Positions 1 through 9,096 of a stretch of DNA of 64,000 bases are shown here, piece after piece (the stretch's first letter is position 1; every line of letters begins with the position of its first letter). Location: positions 495,127 to 559,126 of the forward strand of contig JAAHHJ010000001.1 of assembly GCA_010692425.1 (NCBI GenBank). The letters run 5' to 3'. The notes beneath the pieces are model-generated. The model saw only the letters and a list, made by a program, of their open reading frames with translations. It was not told where the DNA came from and searched no databases. The position numbers and the translations under genes are program-made. This DNA comes from Symploca sp. SIO3C6. GTDB taxonomy: Bacteria > Cyanobacteriota > Cyanobacteriia > Cyanobacteriales > Coleofasciculaceae.

Positions 1-118
1 TACCCAAGCGCTGCATAGTTGATACAATCTCAGTTTCAACAGATTTAGCCATTCCTATAATTGGGACTATTTGCGTTGAGAGTTTTTTAGTTTGAATCGA
101 GTTTCTGCGCTTAGGCAT
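1..118 (-). CDS. Hypothetical protein, N-terminal fragment (runs off the window)
   Basis: An open reading frame on the minus strand starts at an ATG at 118 and continues past base 1, giving 39 residues beginning MPKRRNSIQTKK. The basic start is followed by a short hydrophobic patch (IVPIIGMA) and then polar residues. I do not recognise a family from this piece. A hairpin lies about 60 bases upstream of the start, and no clear ribosome binding site is visible. It could be a genuine gene whose body lies outside the window or a chance reading frame; the missing sequence would decide. Confidence 0.4.
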   Translation of the reverse strand, partial: MPKRRNSIQTKKLSTQIVPIIGMAKSVETEIVSTMQRLG

Positions 119-179
119 TGTCCGACCATCAATGCAACAATACTATTTTGCCAAAAATAAAAACGGATCGACAAGACCA

Positions 180-203
180 TTAGACACTAAAAAAAGTGTC
201 TAA
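180..203. terminator. Hairpin with T tail
   Basis: TTAGACACT (180-188) and AGTGTCTAA (195-203) pair perfectly around a six-A loop and are followed by TTTT. Read on the plus strand it resembles a weak Rho-independent terminator; it is nearly symmetrical and could act on either strand. Confidence 0.5.
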
Positions 204-490
204 TTTTACCCATTTTGTCCTGATTTATCCCGGTTTTTTGCTATCTAATCGCAAGGCACACAATTACCTACACAATATTTGATATTCATCCGCTCAATTG
301 ACGATTCTGTCAGTTAGCAGAACATAAATCGCGGCTATCCCCGTCTTCCGCGTTAGCGCAGCGTGCCGAAGGCTAGCAAGGCGGGGCCCGATAGCGGGAA
401 AAGTTAAGGATTCGATGTCCTTAACTTTTCCAATCAACTACCTCTGCTGTCTTCTTTAATGTATTTTTCAAGTATTTTCAAGTGAATGCT
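204..490. repeat. Gene-free stretch with nested palindromes
   Basis: No coding region is supported here. From about 333 to 431 the DNA is strongly palindromic. GCTATC and GATAGC flank CCCG/CGGGG arms, and immediately after come GGAAAAGTTAAGG (397-409) and CCTTAACTTTTCC (419-431), a perfect 13-bp inverted repeat with a 9-base loop. The GC-rich part has the look of the small dispersed hairpin repeats common in filamentous cyanobacteria. No promoter or RNA gene could be assigned. Confidence 0.55.
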
Positions 491-598
491 ATAGCAGTAC
501 GTATTAAGGTTAGGACAAGCTAAATCGCTAGAACTTTGTCAAATTCACCCCTTCTGCCTTGGAGCCTTCTGCCCTGGAGCCTTGCGCGTAGCGCTATA
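491..598 (+). repeat. Dispersed repeat module A, copy 1
   Basis: This roughly 108-bp segment runs from ATAGCAGTACG to GCGTAGCGCTATA. It reappears in opposite orientation at 58738-58837, differing by a few substitutions and an 8-base insertion here. The inner part contains two tandem versions of CTTCTGCCyTGGAGCC, and fragments of that motif also occur near 27050-27220. Its right end directly abuts the tnpB relic that starts at 609. Confidence 0.75.
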
Positions 599-608
599 CA
601 ATCAACCC

Positions 609-1131
609 ATGTTAACACGTATAGTAACATACAGAATTTATCCAAACAAAGCTCAAAGCGACAAGCTTCATTGGGCAAGAAAGATGCATTGTGAGTTGTA
701 CAATGCAGCGATCGCTAACCGTAGAACTCAGTACAAAAAATTCAATCATTCCGTTGATTATTTTGAACAACAGAGCGGAGGCTAACGGATTCTATGTAGA
801 GTCTCCTACTAGGAAAATTAAGCCTACACAGAGATGTGCCAAATGTTGGGAACTAACCCCAAAAACTTTAGCTGATAGAGTTCACAAATGCTCTAATCCT
901 AACTGTAATCATGTCGAGGATAGAGATGTCAATGCCGCCCAAGTTAATTTAATTTGGGCAAGGGGTTTGGAACGAGCCTCTTCAGACGCAGAGCTGCCAG
1001 TCACTACTTCTTGCTCCAAGCATGAAGCAAATTGGAGCGAAGAAGCGTCAGAAACCTCGTCTTCAGCGAAGCAACACGAGGTAGTTCATGTAGATGCTGC
1101 TTATTCTTGCTCCTGGATTCCAAATGGATAA
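609..1131 (+). pseudogene. tnpB: TnpB (IS200/IS605-type) internal-deletion relic
   Basis: Residues encoded from 609 (MLTRIVTYRIYPNKAQ) match the N-terminus of cyanobacterial TnpB, the RNA-guided nuclease of IS200/IS605 elements. The frame stops at 785 after about 59 codons. From about 786 a different frame encodes the family's C-terminus: KPTQRCAKC, then CSNPNCNHVEDRDVNAA, the four-cysteine zinc finger and the last RuvC aspartate region. The whole centre, including the first RuvC aspartate and the catalytic glutamate, is missing and the joint is out of frame. The product cannot be an active nuclease. Only the ends of the element are kept, as in miniature non-autonomous derivatives. It lies between repeat module A and the convergent MATE gene. 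Confidence 0.85.
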
Positions 1132-1202
1132 AGTTAACCCAAAAGAACAATTTCTCCCCATCTCCCCATCCCCCTTTCTCCCTTCAACGGAGAGGATATT
1201 GA

Positions 1203-2624
1203 TCAGCGATTCGTACCGTTCCCTAAAAGTACTTTCTTTGCTGGGGAGTCGAGGGGATTTTCTTGACAAAGAGACGGTTGTTCTAATTTCATTGCTGCTT
1301 TTGTGCTACAAGCGCGGCGATTCCAGAAGAAAGCTCCAATACCAACAGCGAGGCTAGAAAGGCTGGCAGCAGCAAAGACACCATTAACCTTAAATAGCCA
1401 ACTTCCCAAATAGGCCATAGGTATGTAGAGAAAGAACATCCTGGTAAGTGTCATCACCACAGAGGGCAGTGGTGTCCCTAGAGCATTGAAGGTGGAACTT
1501 GATACCAGAATAAAGCCTGAAGCAGCATAGCTAATTGGCACGATCATCAAATATTTAGCTGTGATTGCTACCACCTCAGGATTACTATTAAATATGGAGG
1601 CAAGCTCAGACCCAGCCAGACTAAGAATGAGTGCCATCAAAATGCCCCAAACTAGGCAAAATAGAAAACTATAGCGTAGTGCCCGGTTAACTCTACCATA
1701 CTTTTTTGCACCCCAGTTTTGACCAACAAACGGACCAATGCTAGCAGATAAAGCCATTACAGCAATCAAGGCAAAAGATTCCACTCTCGAAGCAATGCCA
1801 AAGCCAGCTACAGCCTCTGAACCATAGGAAGCCATCAGACTAGTAATAAATCCGATCGAAATTGGAGTGATCATATTAGTACCAGCCGCAGGTAAGCCCA
1901 CATGCAGGACAGTTTTCCAGCATCCCCAAACTTCCCTTAACTTGGGCAGACTCCACAGAATCATCCGCTCCCGAAAATGAAGAACCATCAGGGAAGTAAT
2001 GAGAGTGGTAGCTCGTGAAATGACTGTAGCCAGAGCCGCTCCCTTTAAACCTAAAGGGGGTATGATTCCCCAGCCAAAAATTAATAAAGGGTCTAGAGCA
2101 ATATTGACAGCCGCCGCAATGGTCATGATTATACTAGGTACTCCAGTGTTACCAGAGGCGCGGATGGCACTGTTCCCTACCATCGGAACAACAAGACAAA
2201 TCACCCCTAGGTACCAGATGGTCATATAATCTCGAATTAGGGGCAGCACCTCGAACTCAGCACCCAAAAGTTTAAATAAAGGATCGATGCTTGCCAGTCC
2301 AATTAGAACGAAGATGCCAACCACTAGGAGGGATAGAGTGAGGCTACTGGTGGTTAATCGCTGCACCTTGTAGCGGTCTCCCTCTCCAATGGCTCGGGCA
2401 ATAACAGAGGATGCCCCAGTTCCCAATCCCATGGAAACACTACCGAGTACCATTACAATGGGGAAGGTGAAGCTCATCGCCGCTAGCTCGTTGGTTCCCA
2501 AGTGAGACACGAAGTAGGTGTCAGCGAGATTGAAGGCGATGACTGCAAATACTCCCCACACCATCGGCAGTGTCAGCCGGATTAGTTGGAATCCAACTTT
2601 ACCTTCAGTTAATTTCTGCTTCAT
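1203..2624 (-). CDS. MATE family multidrug/Na+-coupled efflux transporter
   Basis: This 473-residue protein is an integral membrane exporter of the MATE superfamily, which expels cationic drugs or metabolites using a Na+ or H+ gradient. Twelve hydrophobic segments are readable in two similar halves; the N-terminal half has the typical LPMVWGVFAV and ADTYFVSHLG segments, and the second half starts near VGLPAAGTNM. Length fits the family (about 440-480). The last 35 or so residues are a polar cytoplasmic tail. The start is the ATG at 2624. It stands alone, convergent with the tnpB relic on its left, and the substrate cannot be told from sequence. Confidence 0.9.
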   Translation of the reverse strand: MKQKLTEGKVGFQLIRLTLPMVWGVFAVIAFNLADTYFVSHLGTNELAAMSFTFPIVMVLGSVSMGLGTGASSVIARAIGEGDRYKVQRLTTSSLTLSLLVVGIFVLIGLASIDPLFKLLGAEFEVLPLIRDYMTIWYLGVICLVVPMVGNSAIRASGNTGVPSIIMTIAAAVNIALDPLLIFGWGIIPPLGLKGAALATVISRATTLITSLMVLHFRERMILWSLPKLREVWGCWKTVLHVGLPAAGTNMITPISIGFITSLMASYGSEAVAGFGIASRVESFALIAVMALSASIGPFVGQNWGAKKYGRVNRALRYSFLFCLVWGILMALILSLAGSELASIFNSNPEVVAITAKYLMIVPISYAASGFILVSSSTFNALGTPLPSVVMTLTRMFFLYIPMAYLGSWLFKVNGVFAAASLSSLAVGIGAFFWNRRACSTKAAMKLEQPSLCQENPLDSPAKKVLLGNGTNR

Positions 2625-2808
2625 AACGTTTTTCCAGCGAGGCGAGGTGAGCTATTGAATCGGTTGGCTTTAAGTTCAGGAATTTTGAGTTTTGTCAGCT
2701 TGCGAGCAAGTGTAATCTGAATGAACCCTTAACAAAACTTTACCTTACTTATTGAACTTTTGGACTCTTATGTGCCTAATACCAGACCAGATTAGAGTGT
2801 TGAGCCAC

Positions 2809-2831
2809 TCCCACGAATTCAATTCGTGGGA
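2809..2831 (-). repeat. Right-end hairpin of the tnpB element
   Basis: TCCCACGAATT and AATTCGTGGGA form a perfect 11-bp inverted repeat at the 3' end of the broken tnpB. In IS200/IS605 elements this position holds the subterminal hairpin recognised by the transposase and overlaps the guide (omega) RNA. Here it lies inside the decayed 3' coding end. Confidence 0.65.
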
Positions 2832-3430
2832 TTCAGGCATCAAGGGTGAGATTGCAGGCACAGCCTGTCTAACATCTCCTACACCTAGGGTTGAACTCCC
2901 AACCCTTTTAATATTTAATGCAGCGTTCCTATCTCGATTGGCTTTGCCAGTGCGCGGAGCGCAATCATTTTCAGCTTGACAGGATGGACAACGCCAACGA
3001 CGAACTTCTAAATCCAGAGACTCTAAAACATGCCCACAGTGATAGCAGGTTTTGCTCGAAGGATACCATCGGTTAATGTAGACCACCGATTTGCCTTTAT
3101 TCAGAGCAACCCACTCTAAAATATGCAAAAACTCTCCAAAAGCTAAATCAGAAACTTTTCGCCCCCAAAGACGCTGCATTCCTTTAAGCTTTAAGCTCTC
3201 AAAACACAGAACCTCAAATTTGTTAGTGAGTTGGTGTGCTAGTTTCCATGCACCAGTCACGGCGACGATTAAAAACTTTTTCGTATTGCCTAACCAGATG
3301 TTTTCTAGCTTTTTCTCTACCTTGAGAACCTTTAAGCTTTTTAGACAGCTGTTTACTGGCACTGCGAACCTTGCACAGCTTGGGAACCTACTAGTTGCCA
3401 AAACTGATTACGCTTTCGGAGTTTGGCAGA

Positions 3431-3572
3431 AGGTGCGCTTTTCATACCGGAGGAAACCTCCGAGGGGAGCTTTCCACCTGCCGGGAACCTTCGAGGCGAG
3501 CTTTCCACTTGCCGGAAACCGACAAGTGGGTCTCACCTCCAGGTGGGTCTCCCCTCCGGATGGGTCGCACCT
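3431..3572. repeat. Four-tier nested hairpin element inserted in tnpB
   Basis: Four pairs of inverted arms are perfectly nested. They are AGGTGCG (3431)/CGCACCT (3566), CCGGAGG (3447)/CCTCCGG (3553), CCACCTG (3474)/CAGGTGG (3540) and CCACTTG (3505)/CAAGTGG (3523). The unit interrupts TnpB between KLQKHK and KLRKRN. A related unit at 41725-41823 has different stem sequences but the same plan and shares the loop strings CCGGAAACC and GGAACC or AACCGACA. Confidence 0.8.
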
Positions 3573-3780
3573 TATGCTTCTGAAGCTTGGCACAGCTCAA
3601 GTGTTGACCCCAGATTTGGTAATACCGCTTGTGGAGGGCAATGGCGTGATTGTAGATCACTCCCGTAGCATTGAGCGACCGTTTGAGATATCGATTGCGC
3701 TTGTGAGCGTATAGCTTGAACTTTAAAGCCTTCATGCTGTTTATGATAGTATGTCTACAATCAAGGCTCAACCGAATAGC

Positions 3781-3831
3781 TAAGGCGGCTTAAAAGCCTT
3801 AACGCTACATCCCACGCACCAAAGACGTGGG
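3781..3831 (-). repeat. Left-end hairpins of the tnpB element
   Basis: Two small hairpins lie upstream of the broken tnpB: TAAGGC/GCCTTA (3781-3801) and CCCACG/CGTGGG (3811-3831). The CCCACG arm is shared with the right-end hairpin at 2809-2831, as expected when both ends of an IS200/IS605 element carry similar recognition hairpins. This brackets the element at roughly 2800-3840. Confidence 0.55.
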
Positions 3832-3878
3832 CTTGGCTCGTCTTTCTGTAAACTTCTTAGAGTGGTTAAAACTTAAGG

Positions 3879-5357
3879 ATGGAAATTAGAACAACTGATA
3901 CACCGCTTTTAGACTGGACTGGTGATGCCCTGGCAATAGGAATGTTTGAAGATGCCTTGGATCTTGAGGGGGATTTAGCTAAGCTGGATCAAAAACTTAT
4001 CGGTACCATCAAAGAATTAATAGAAGAAACAGAGTTTAAGGGTAGCCCTAAGAGTACGGTGGTAGTGCGCGTCGGTTCTGATAGTCCCATCCGCAAAATT
4101 ATCTTGGTGGGGCTAGGTAAAAAAGATCATCTAAGTTTAGATAGTCTGCGTCGTGCTGCAGCAGCAGTTACCAAAACTGCCAAACAGCAAAAAATTAAAA
4201 CTCTTGGAATTCATCTGCCCACATTCAATGATCAACCAGCAGCAACAGTACAAGTAATTACAGAAGGTATTTTATTAGTGCTGCACGTTGATAATCGCTT
4301 TAAGTCTGACCCAGAAGACAAAGGAGCTAAACTAGAACAAGTTGACTTACTGGGTTTTTTAGATCAGGAAGCAGCAATTAATAAAGCTGAGCAGATCTGT
4401 GATGGTGTGATTTTGGCGCGGGAATTAGTGGCAGCGCCAGCTAATGTGGTGACGCCAATCACTCTTGCCAAGACAGCAGAGGAAATGGCTTCCCAATACG
4501 GTCTTTCCTTAGAAGTCTTGGAACAGGAAGAGTGTGAAAAACTAGGTATGGGAGCATTCTTGGGAGTTGCCAAAGCTTCAGATTTACCCCCCAAGTTTAT
4601 TCATCTGACTTATAAGCCTGAGGGCACGCCCAGCCGTAAATTAGCGATTGTGGGGAAAGGTCTAACTTTCGACTCTGGCGGCTTAAATATTAAAGGTGCT
4701 GGCAGCGGTATTGAGACTATGAAGATAGATATGGGTGGTGCTGCAGCCACCTTAGGCGCTGCTAAGGCAATTGCTCAACTCAAGCCTAATGTTGAGGTAC
4801 ATTTTATCAGTGCGGCAACGGAGAATATGATCAGTGGTCATGCCATGCATCCAGGAGACATCCTCACAGCCTCTAATGGCAAGACGATTGAAGTCAACAA
4901 TACTGATGCTGAAGGCAGGCTGACGCTGGCAGATGCATTGGTATTTGCCGAAAAACTGGAAGTAGATGCAATTGTCGATTTGGCAACACTGACTGGTGCC
5001 TGTGTTGTTGCTTTAGGTAATGATATTGGTGGTATATGGTCAGCAGATGAGAGCTTAATTTCTCAATTCAAGGCTGCTGCTGAGGCTGCCGGCGAAAAAT
5101 TATGGCAAATGCCCATAGAAGAGAAATACTTCGAGGGGCTAAAGTCACCAATTGCTGATATGAAGAATACCGGGCCACGTCAAGGAGGTTCAATTACTGC
5201 AACTTTATTCTTGAAGCAGTTTATTAAAGAGACTCCCTGGGTACATTTAGATATCGCTGGTCCAGTCTGGACAGATAAGGACAACGGCGTTAATAATTCT
5301 GGGGCCACGGGTTTCCCAGTGCGCACCCTGGTTAACTGGGTATTAGGGGAGGCTTAA
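3879..5357 (+). CDS. pepA: Leucyl aminopeptidase (cytosol aminopeptidase, M17 family)
   Basis: This 492-residue enzyme removes N-terminal residues from peptides in the cytoplasm, working as a hexamer with two metal ions. The C-terminal catalytic domain has the metal-binding stretch [11 protein letters not shown], the MKIDMGG segment with its ligand Asp, and the family signature NTDAEGRL around residues 345-352. The N-terminal half is the macro-like regulatory domain. The length is normal for PepA. The ATG at 3879 directly follows TTAAGG, so ribosome-binding spacing is poor, but the N-terminus fits homologs. It is a single-gene unit convergent with the RTX gene downstream. In some bacteria PepA also binds DNA; nothing here tests that. 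Confidence 0.95.
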   Translation: MEIRTTDTPLLDWTGDALAIGMFEDALDLEGDLAKLDQKLIGTIKELIEETEFKGSPKSTVVVRVGSDSPIRKIILVGLGKKDHLSLDSLRRAAAAVTKTAKQQKIKTLGIHLPTFNDQPAATVQVITEGILLVLHVDNRFKSDPEDKGAKLEQVDLLGFLDQEAAINKAEQICDGVILARELVAAPANVVTPITLAKTAEEMASQYGLSLEVLEQEECEKLGMGAFLGVAKASDLPPKFIHLTYKPEGTPSRKLAIVGKGLTFDSGGLNIKGAGSGIETMKIDMGGAAATLGAAKAIAQLKPNVEVHFISAATENMISGHAMHPGDILTASNGKTIEVNNTDAEGRLTLADALVFAEKLEVDAIVDLATLTGACVVALGNDIGGIWSADESLISQFKAAAEAAGEKLWQMPIEEKYFEGLKSPIADMKNTGPRQGGSITATLFLKQFIKETPWVHLDIAGPVWTDKDNGVNNSGATGFPVRTLVNWVLGEA

Positions 5358-5406
5358 AAGAACTTGCAAGGATGGGGAATTAGCCACTTGGATCCTCATC
5401 CCTTGA

Positions 5407-7062
5407 TTAGACTACGGTAAAAACTTCAGCCGTAATTAGATTTTTTTCTACCCCATTTACTATTGCTAATTGTTTGCCGTCTTCAAAGATAAAAGTATCA
5501 TTGACGTTGTTACCAGTGCCTTGGGTAATTGTTACTTGTTCAAAGGTTAAACCTCCAGATAGTCCCAATAGATCTTCGCCAACTACAAAGTCGGTAATGG
5601 TGTCAGTTCCATTTCCTGTAGTTAAGACAAATACATCTTCGCCAGCATTACCTGTTAGTAAGTCCTCGCCTTCGCCACCATCTAAGACATTAGCTCCAGC
5701 ATCACCAATAAGGACATCGTTGAAGCTTGAACCAGTTATATTCTCAATCTCGTAGAGGGTGTCTTGTTCGCTAGTAGCATTGAGGGCATTTTGGGATATG
5801 CTAGTTTTGAGGATTGCCTTTTCCCAAACCTTAGCAATCTTACGATAAGCCTGGGGAGTGGCATGTAGTCCATCGGATAAAATATCGTTGTCATTCAAGG
5901 CACTACCAACATCAACAAAAGTCACTTTTTTGCCTTGAGCAGTTTTATTATTGACGATGCCTGGTATTTTAGAATTAAAAGCTTTTGTTGTTTGTTTCCT
6001 GCCTTGACTGCTAGTATTCGGTATAATCGACCCTACCAAAAGATGTGCATTCGGTGATACATCGGTAATTTGATCAATTAATTGACTGAGCCGATTAGCC
6101 ATTTGATTGGCATTACTACTATCCGTGTCATTGGTTCCAAGCATCAGTAAAACGATATGAGGATTGTAAGTATTCAGCCAGACGTTAACTGAATCGGCAA
6201 TTTCATTAATTGTCCAACCACCATGTCCTTCGTGGTTATCGTCAAATTGATTGGAACCAGTAGACTCAGAGCCAACAAAATCTATATTTAAACCTTCATC
6301 AGTTAACAAGCCTGCCAAATCGTCGCGATAGCCGGAGCTGTCTGAACCAAAACCACGAGTATTGGAGTCGCCCAGTGGCATAATCCTAATGGGATCCCCT
6401 GAGTTCGTTGACTTGCCAGTAACAAAACCAGTACCTAAATCGGCAACAATGCTGCTAGTTGCCTGGGCATAATTAACCGTATCAATTCCTGCACCGCCAT
6501 TGAGGATCTTGTTGCCTGAACCAGAAATCAGGGTGTCATCGCCGGCATCGCCGTTAAGGACGTCGTCACCCCCAAAACCATTGATGGTATTGTCTAATTC
6601 ATTCCCAGTTAAATTTTCGGCAGCTTCAGTACCTTCAATCGTGAAATCAACGGCCTCAACGAATTTGATGTAATCTACCCTGGCAAATTCGTAATGATTA
6701 GCAATGCCAGTGAGTGTGATTGTCTCTCCAGAGTTGACATGTAAGCCTGTAGCAATAGTACGCTGCACTAAATTATTGCTGCTGACGCTGCTATCACCCA
6801 AGTTCTGGTCAAGAGTCCAGTTATAGCTATTTTCGCCAACACTCAACGATAGCGAAGACTCACCATCGTCTTCGTCAAAGTAGCCAACTACCACATTGTA
6901 AACTCCTGTGGCTCCAGTGAACTGGGTTGTTGCTGCTCCTTGTGTAGTGTCAGTATCCAAAAGACTAATAAACCCATTGCCCGAAGCAAAATTTATGCCT
7001 GACTCTACCCGGTAGTTAGTCAGATTCATATTTTCGGCTTCGATCAAAATATTTGAACTCAT
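5407..7062 (-). CDS. Secreted RTX protein with an embedded SGNH/GDSL hydrolase domain
   Basis: The 551-residue product has an N-terminal beta-rich module (about residues 1-135; it resembles a carbohydrate-binding jelly roll). Then come RTX calcium-binding repeats (GGDDVLNGDAGDD, about 160-190). An SGNH hydrolase domain follows (about 225-415), with block I LGDSN, block III LGTND and block V DGLH, supplying the Ser, Asn and Asp/His residues. A second RTX stretch (GGEGEDLLTGN) and an acidic C-terminal end close the protein. There is no Sec signal; RTX proteins normally leave by type I secretion through a C-terminal signal. The hydrolase sits inside the RTX unit rather than beside it. The substrate is unknown; ester bonds in polysaccharide or lipid are typical. 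Confidence 0.88.
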   Translation of the reverse strand: MSSNILIEAENMNLTNYRVESGINFASGNGFISLLDTDTTQGAATTQFTGATGVYNVVVGYFDEDDGESSLSLSVGENSYNWTLDQNLGDSSVSSNNLVQRTIATGLHVNSGETITLTGIANHYEFARVDYIKFVEAVDFTIEGTEAAENLTGNELDNTINGFGGDDVLNGDAGDDTLISGSGNKILNGGAGIDTVNYAQATSSIVADLGTGFVTGKSTNSGDPIRIMPLGDSNTRGFGSDSSGYRDDLAGLLTDEGLNIDFVGSESTGSNQFDDNHEGHGGWTINEIADSVNVWLNTYNPHIVLLMLGTNDTDSSNANQMANRLSQLIDQITDVSPNAHLLVGSIIPNTSSQGRKQTTKAFNSKIPGIVNNKTAQGKKVTFVDVGSALNDNDILSDGLHATPQAYRKIAKVWEKAILKTSISQNALNATSEQDTLYEIENITGSSFNDVLIGDAGANVLDGGEGEDLLTGNAGEDVFVLTTGNGTDTITDFVVGEDLLGLSGGLTFEQVTITQGTGNNVNDTFIFEDGKQLAIVNGVEKNLITAEVFTVV

Positions 7063-7393
7063 CTTCGGCTTTGCTCCCTGTAGTCAAGTGAATACTGCTG
7101 TCGCGATTAAGAAAATATTCGTTGATTTGCAGAAATTAAATGTTATATTAATTAGTCAACTTAATGTGCAATATTTATGCGCCTCAGAAGATTATTTACT
7201 CAATCTTTTTATTACTCGGCACTTTTATGAAAATTCTGTAAAGAAGATAACCCCTTGTTTATCCTTAGTAGAGAATGTTCGTCAACGCAGAAATGTACTA
7301 AGATTTTGTTGTTATTGACCAATACCCCGTGAACACCGAAGGTTTAAAGGTGGAAAAACTTTAAATTTATTGCCTTGGTGGCAAGGTATAACT
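7063..7393. other. Divergent intergenic region, AT-rich
   Basis: About 330 AT-rich bases separate the divergently transcribed RTX and SLH protein genes and presumably hold both promoters. A 76-codon open frame (7088-7318) shows no family features, has atypical composition and is not called. No repeat or RNA was recognised. Confidence 0.5.
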
Positions 7394-8956
7394 ATGGCTC
7401 AAACTCTTTACGTCAATCCATCAACTGGCAGTGACAGCAATGCTGGCACTGAGTCTGCTCCTTTCAAAACCATTGCCCATGCCCTGGGGCAAGCTCAATC
7501 AGATCCAGATACCGAGATTAGGCTGTCTGTTGGTAATTACAATGCTGATAGTGGTGAATCCTTCCCCTTAGAAGTGCCATCTGGGGTCAAGATTATTGGC
7601 AATGAAGGGAATAAAGGTAGCGGTATCGTAATTGAGGGCAGTGGGCAATACACCAGCCCCACCCAAAGTCGCCAGAGTGTGGCTCTTCGTCTAGATAGTG
7701 ATACTGAACTTCGAGGAGTGAGTCTTACCAATGGTGAGAGGCGAGGCACTGCTGTCTGGATTGAATCAGCTAACCCCACGGTGATTAACTGCACTTTCAC
7801 CAAGTCCAATCGTGAGGGTATTTTTGCTGCTGGTAGTTCCAAGCCAAAAATCCTTAATAATCAGTTTATCGAGAATAATGGTCAGGGGATCTCGATTACG
7901 CGCAATAGTGCAGGGGAAATTCGAGGTAACACCTGTAAACAAGGTGGGGCTGGCATTGTTATTGATGGTGAAGCAATTCCTCAGGTTATCGGTAACGAAT
8001 GTTCCGAAAACCGCTATGGGATGCAAATCTCTCAGGATGCCAAGCCAGTGCTTCGCAAGAATCGGATTGAAAACAATTCGGAAGAGGGGATTTCTCTGAC
8101 TGGTAAGGCTTTTCCTGATTTGGGTAGCAGTGATGATCCAGGAGAAAATATCTTTAGCAACAACGCTAAGTTGGATATCGGTAATTACACTAAAAACAAG
8201 TTATTGTCAGTGGGTAATAGCTTGAATTCCTCTAAGGTTAAAGGTGAAATTGAGATTAAGGGTGGCTCTGCTCCCACTCCAACACCAACACCTACCCCAA
8301 CACCTACCCCAACACCGACACCCACTCCAACACCGACACCTACCCCAACACCTGAACCCCCAACACCTGCGCCGACGCCCACATTGAGTGATATTCAAGG
8401 TCATTGGGCAGAGAAATTCATTCAGGGGTTAATTGACAAAGGCATGATCAGCGGTTTTCCTGATGGTACCTTTAAGCCGGAAGATAAGATGACTCGCGCT
8501 CAATATGCTGCCTTGCTAGTCAAAGCTTTTAATCCCCAAGCCAAACGCAATGCTCCACAATTCACTGATGTCGCTAGTGACTTTTGGGCGAAACAGGTGA
8601 TTGAAAAAGCCTATCGTGGTCAATTTCTTTCTGGTTACCCAGGCAATATTTTCAAACCAAATGATAATGTGCAGCGTGTGCAAGTAACGGTTTCACTTGT
8701 CAATGGATTAGGTTTATCAGCAACTGATGCCAATGCCTTGGGACTTTACGATGATCGTAATGCTATTCCCAACTATGCTAAAGAAGCTGTGGTGACAGCT
8801 ACCAAAAAGCAGATGATTGTTAATTACCCAAATCTCAGGCAACTTAGACCAACCAATGATGCTACTCGTGCAGAGGTAGCCGCAATGGTTTATCAGGCCT
8901 TAGCAGATTCCGGAACAGTTAACACAATCAACTCTAACTATATCGTGATTGCTTAA
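7394..8956 (+). CDS. Beta-helix (DUF1565-like) protein with Thr-Pro linker and C-terminal SLH domains
   Basis: The preferred start is the ATG at 7394 (MAQTLYVNPSTGSDSN), preceded by AAGG at suitable spacing; an in-frame upstream ATG at 7370 would add eight residues. Residues up to about 285 form a right-handed beta-helix of the DUF1565/pectate-lyase type, beginning with the YVNP-GSD-NAGT motif seen in cyanobacterial members. A Thr-Pro repeat linker (about 8274-8375) follows. The C-terminus has three S-layer homology units, each built like HWAEKFI...GFPDGTFKP...TRAQ. SLH domains usually tie a protein to the cell-wall polymer or outer layer. No classical signal peptide is visible, which is odd for a surface protein. 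Enzymatic activity is not implied. Confidence 0.88.
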   Translation: MAQTLYVNPSTGSDSNAGTESAPFKTIAHALGQAQSDPDTEIRLSVGNYNADSGESFPLEVPSGVKIIGNEGNKGSGIVIEGSGQYTSPTQSRQSVALRLDSDTELRGVSLTNGERRGTAVWIESANPTVINCTFTKSNREGIFAAGSSKPKILNNQFIENNGQGISITRNSAGEIRGNTCKQGGAGIVIDGEAIPQVIGNECSENRYGMQISQDAKPVLRKNRIENNSEEGISLTGKAFPDLGSSDDPGENIFSNNAKLDIGNYTKNKLLSVGNSLNSSKVKGEIEIKGGSAPTPTPTPTPTPTPTPTPTPTPTPTPTPEPPTPAPTPTLSDIQGHWAEKFIQGLIDKGMISGFPDGTFKPEDKMTRAQYAALLVKAFNPQAKRNAPQFTDVASDFWAKQVIEKAYRGQFLSGYPGNIFKPNDNVQRVQVTVSLVNGLGLSATDANALGLYDDRNAIPNYAKEAVVTATKKQMIVNYPNLRQLRPTNDATRAEVAAMVYQALADSGTVNTINSNYIVIA

Positions 8957-9096
8957 TGAAGAGAGGGGGAGATGGGGAGAAATGATGGACTCCTCCCGAT
9001 GTGAAATACTCTCGACGCTAACTCCTAACTCAATTGAAAGTTTTCTCAATCCCAAAGATCTACAATTCAGGTATATCTTAGCTGATTCGGAAAACT
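8957..9096. repeat. Polypurine/polypyrimidine spacer
   Basis: The spacer after the SLH gene begins with a GA-rich tract and ends in CT-rich runs around 9105-9145 that extend into the 3' end of the small membrane protein gene. Similar G-rich GGGGAGATGGGGA-type tracts recur at 1155-1190, 10803-10830, 14316-14340 and inside tsaB. Confidence 0.5.

Larger units (their letters stand above)
2745..3771 (-). pseudogene. tnpB: Broken TnpB gene of an IS200/IS605-type element
   Basis: Minus-strand pieces of one TnpB are recognisable in several frames. The N-terminus starts near 3735 (MKALKFKLYAHKRNRYLKR). A middle piece, LRKRNQFWQLVGSQAVQ, lies on the far side of a 142-bp nested-palindrome insertion (3431-3572). 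A further piece, KKLKGSQGREKARK, follows a deletion. The C-terminal half contains the zinc finger CYHCGH...CPSCQ and the RDRNAALNI segment. The gene therefore has an insertion, deletions and frameshifts, and the RuvC active-site region is incomplete, so it is dead. A TTGATT/TATCAT-like promoter precedes the start. The element ends are given separately (2809-2831 and 3781-3831). Confidence 0.88.

Noticed and set aside
1063-1357. Open frames overlapping the tnpB relic and the MATE 3' end on both strands
   Set aside because: They overlap the better-supported MATE coding region or relic and contain only CT-rich translation without motifs.
7088-7318. Open frame of 76 codons between the RTX and SLH genes
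   Set aside because: AT-rich with biased residues, no motif, no ribosome binding site, and in the expected promoter region.
8185-8404. Open frames opposite the Thr-Pro linker (Gly-Val and Arg-Cys-Trp repeats)
   Set aside because: They are the antisense translation of the low-complexity linker in the SLH protein gene.
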